DNA from: an uncultured Eggerthella sp.
GTDB taxonomy: Bacteria > Actinomycetota > Coriobacteriia > Coriobacteriales > Eggerthellaceae
Direction: 5' to 3'
NCBI GenBank assembly: GCA_900544455.1
Contig: UQVJ01000094.1
Span: 1-6,492, forward strand
Length of the DNA stretch: 6,492 nt
Shown: in pieces, positions 5,084-6,492 of the stretch
Layout of the letters: the number at the start of each line of letters is the position of its first letter
Numbering within the stretch: the first letter of the stretch is position 1
The notes under the pieces: generated by a model
Databases searched by the model: none
Told to the model about the DNA's origin: nothing
What the model saw: the letters and a program-made list of their open reading frames with translations, nothing else
Translations under genes and position numbers: made by a program

Positions 5084-6406
5084 TTAAGCATCAAACGATA
5101 TAGCCCCTGTTTCTTCGCAGTATGCAAACGAAACCCCATAGCGTTCGCTGGCATGCGCAAGGTAATCGGCGAACTTTTTTCCCTCTTCAGGAGTGGAAAT
5201 CTCCGGCAAGCCACGCTTTAGGTTGTTTTCACGATGCATATCCAAATCAAGCGGAACAATTTCGTAGCTTGTCCCTTCCTCATCGATGTCGAGGACGACC
5301 AGGAAGTTGGTAGAGAAACGGCGCTCCGAGTAGAACCCATTCCAGGAGCCGTCAGGCTTCTGAGCGCGATTCGAATGCAGATCAGATGGATGGGCATCAG
5401 GACCCAGATGGTACGTCTCATACATTTCTGGCGAGATCATTGATTCGCCCGATTCGAATTCCATCAGCAAACTGCCCAGATTGTAGAAAATGGGGCGTCC
5501 CTTATACACTTCCACACCACGTGGGAAGTGAGCGCCCTGCCCTACGAAGCAGGTTGCCCCCGCATCAATGGTTTTACGGGCAAATTCTTCTACGAATTTC
5601 GGCGCATAGGTTGCATACCAGTTTTCGTTTTCTCCTTCATGCGTATGCAAGGTGGCGATAACCACATCCGACCTGCGCGCAGCATCGCGAATGCTCTCCA
5701 GGATAGCTTCCTGATCGGATTCATTCACGTAATCGCGAACATAAGCACGATCACCGCGTTCGATCTGCAGGTTTCCGCTCATTGCCGAGCCGAATTTAAA
5801 GGCATCCTCCGTCGGCGGCTCCCATGTTTCAATCTTGCTAACCTCTTTGAAGCTTTCATCAGTACCCAACATTGCGTCAATAGCACGAAGCTGTTCGAAT
5901 TGCTCGCTGGGCAACACATACGAACGCCCCCAACGCAGCGGGCACAACCCGGGACGCGCCACAACATCAGCATTCTCGTTGCTTGCCAAAGCGCGCTCGG
6001 CCCAGGTTGAAGAGCATGCAACCACCGCTACACGACCTTGCTCTGTGTCGAGGAAACGCGCCTTACGAGCTTCCCAAAGATTGCGGCCTACACCACAGGG
6101 AATGATGCCTCGCGCTTCGGCGGCCTCCATGGTTTCAAGGCAACCCTGCGGGCCGTAATCTATGGTGTGATTGTTCGCAAAGGAAACCAACTTGATATTC
6201 AAGTCGGTCAGCTCATCAAGGATATCTTGACGCACTGAAGTCAAATACATGCACAAACCCGGAGGGGTGTTTCTTTTCGGCGTACTGAACTCGGCATTTG
6301 CAAATACCGCATCTGCATCTACAAGCAGATCGACCACGCGCTTATCCAAACGATTCTTCAGGTTCCTGCTCGAAAATAACAGGTCACCGCAGAGCACCAC
6401 CCTCAT
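5084..6406 (-). CDS. CapA-like PGA_cap-domain metallophosphatase, soluble
   Basis: This 440-residue protein fills the length of the capsule/poly-gamma-glutamate CapA family, a calcineurin-like metallophosphoesterase fold. Visible motifs in order are MRVVLCGDLLF (Asp8), NAEF at 37-40 (family N-x-E), FANNHTIDYG at 76-85, HTHEGEN at 254-260 and GQGAHFPRGVEVYKGRPIFYNLGSLL at 289-314. Many CapA proteins have an N-terminal membrane anchor or signal peptide; this one starts directly in the first catalytic strand and has no membrane segment, so it should be cytoplasmic. The first His of the usual GHxPH-type motif is Gln290 here. The ATG at 6406 is chosen because AAAGGAAGAG precedes it and the protein then begins at the first motif; a start at 6487 would only add a basic, low-complexity stretch. 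Its reaction is unknown. It lies 209 bp upstream of the crotonase gene with weak hairpins between, so cotranscription is uncertain. Confidence 0.9.
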   Translation of the reverse strand: MRVVLCGDLLFSSRNLKNRLDKRVVDLLVDADAVFANAEFSTPKRNTPPGLCMYLTSVRQDILDELTDLNIKLVSFANNHTIDYGPQGCLETMEAAEARGIIPCGVGRNLWEARKARFLDTEQGRVAVVACSSTWAERALASNENADVVARPGLCPLRWGRSYVLPSEQFEQLRAIDAMLGTDESFKEVSKIETWEPPTEDAFKFGSAMSGNLQIERGDRAYVRDYVNESDQEAILESIRDAARRSDVVIATLHTHEGENENWYATYAPKFVEEFARKTIDAGATCFVGQGAHFPRGVEVYKGRPIFYNLGSLLMEFESGESMISPEMYETYHLGPDAHPSDLHSNRAQKPDGSWNGFYSERRFSTNFLVVLDIDEEGTSYEIVPLDLDMHRENNLKRGLPEISTPEEGKKFADYLAHASERYGVSFAYCEETGAISFDA

Positions 6407-6438
6407 GGCTCTTCCTTTCCCTCTGTGTTCCCCCCTTT

Positions 6439-6454
6439 GCGCATATCTGTGCGC
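6439..6454. promoter_or_regulatory. Small dyad GCGCA-N6-TGCGC in the CapA-like gene leader
   Basis: Five-base perfect arms lie 33 bp before the start codon and just downstream of a TACAAT (-10-like, 6462-6467, minus strand). If that -10 is real the dyad covers the transcription start. The nearest -35-like TTGCGG is only 14 bases away, which is too close, so promoter and operator are both tentative. Confidence 0.25.
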
Positions 6455-6492
6455 TGGTTTCATTGTAGAGGTCAACCTGCGCCGCAAGATTA

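Noticed and set aside
5528..6010. A 160-codon plus-strand open frame opposite the CapA-like gene
   Set aside because: No recognisable motifs, no convincing ribosome binding site, and it lies wholly inside a well-supported minus-strand gene.
6462..6487. TTGCGG / TACAAT as a promoter of the CapA-like gene
   Set aside because: Spacer of only 14 bases; kept only as a note because the -10 itself is good and the upstream region is cut by the window edge.
1..6492. Search for a mobile element, CRISPR array, toxin-antitoxin pair or RNA gene
   Set aside because: No terminal inverted repeats, transposase or integrase motifs, regularly spaced repeats, tRNA-like cloverleaf or small paired genes were seen.

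Overview
The window carries five protein-coding genes and looks like ordinary chromosomal DNA of an anaerobic gut or rumen actinobacterium. The best guess is Coriobacteriia (Eggerthellaceae-like). The reasons are a mid-to-high GC content, AGGAGGGG ribosome binding sites, GTG starts, and flavin/Fe-S 'enoate reductase' genes beside small TetR regulators. The taxon is an inference, because no rRNA or marker gene is present. I see no tRNA, CRISPR array, insertion sequence or phage gene.

Layout. (1) 1-1527, minus strand: a large Old Yellow Enzyme-type NADH:flavin oxidoreductase with an Fe-S motif and a dinucleotide-binding domain, cut at its C-terminus by the window edge. (2) 1528-1897: a divergent regulatory region with two near-identical copies of an ATATTCGGA(AA)CGAATTG palindrome and a separate dyad with 8-bp arms. 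(3) 1898-2551, plus strand: a TetR-family regulator. (4) 2552-2717: a convergent intergenic region with two hairpins. (5) 2718-3863, minus strand: an acyl-CoA dehydrogenase resembling crotonobetainyl-CoA reductase CaiA, with a structured leader. (6) 4037-4062: a strong minus-strand intrinsic terminator. (7) 4086-4874, minus strand: an enoyl-CoA hydratase (crotonase) resembling CaiD. (8) 5084-6406, minus strand: a soluble CapA-like (PGA_cap) metallophosphatase.

How the genes may work together (inference). The crotonase would interconvert a beta-hydroxyacyl-CoA and an enoyl-CoA. The CaiA-like flavoprotein would reduce or oxidise the enoyl-CoA. The Old Yellow Enzyme-type reductase could reduce a related enoate or dienoyl-CoA, and the TetR protein could sense the ligand and control the divergent reductase gene. 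The set resembles the carnitine/crotonobetaine logic, but no CoA-transferase, CoA-ligase, transporter or electron-transfer flavoprotein gene lies in the window, so the substrate cannot be named. The CapA-like gene is probably an independent neighbour.

The most notable sequence signal is an abrupt change of codon usage inside the flavin reductase gene, at about positions 424-483, within the Fe-S motif. It suggests a mosaic gene made by recombination between paralogues. The second is the acyl-CoA dehydrogenase leader, where nested inverted repeats place the ribosome binding site in a bulge and close against the start codon. I found no convincing evidence of a wholly new multi-gene system here.
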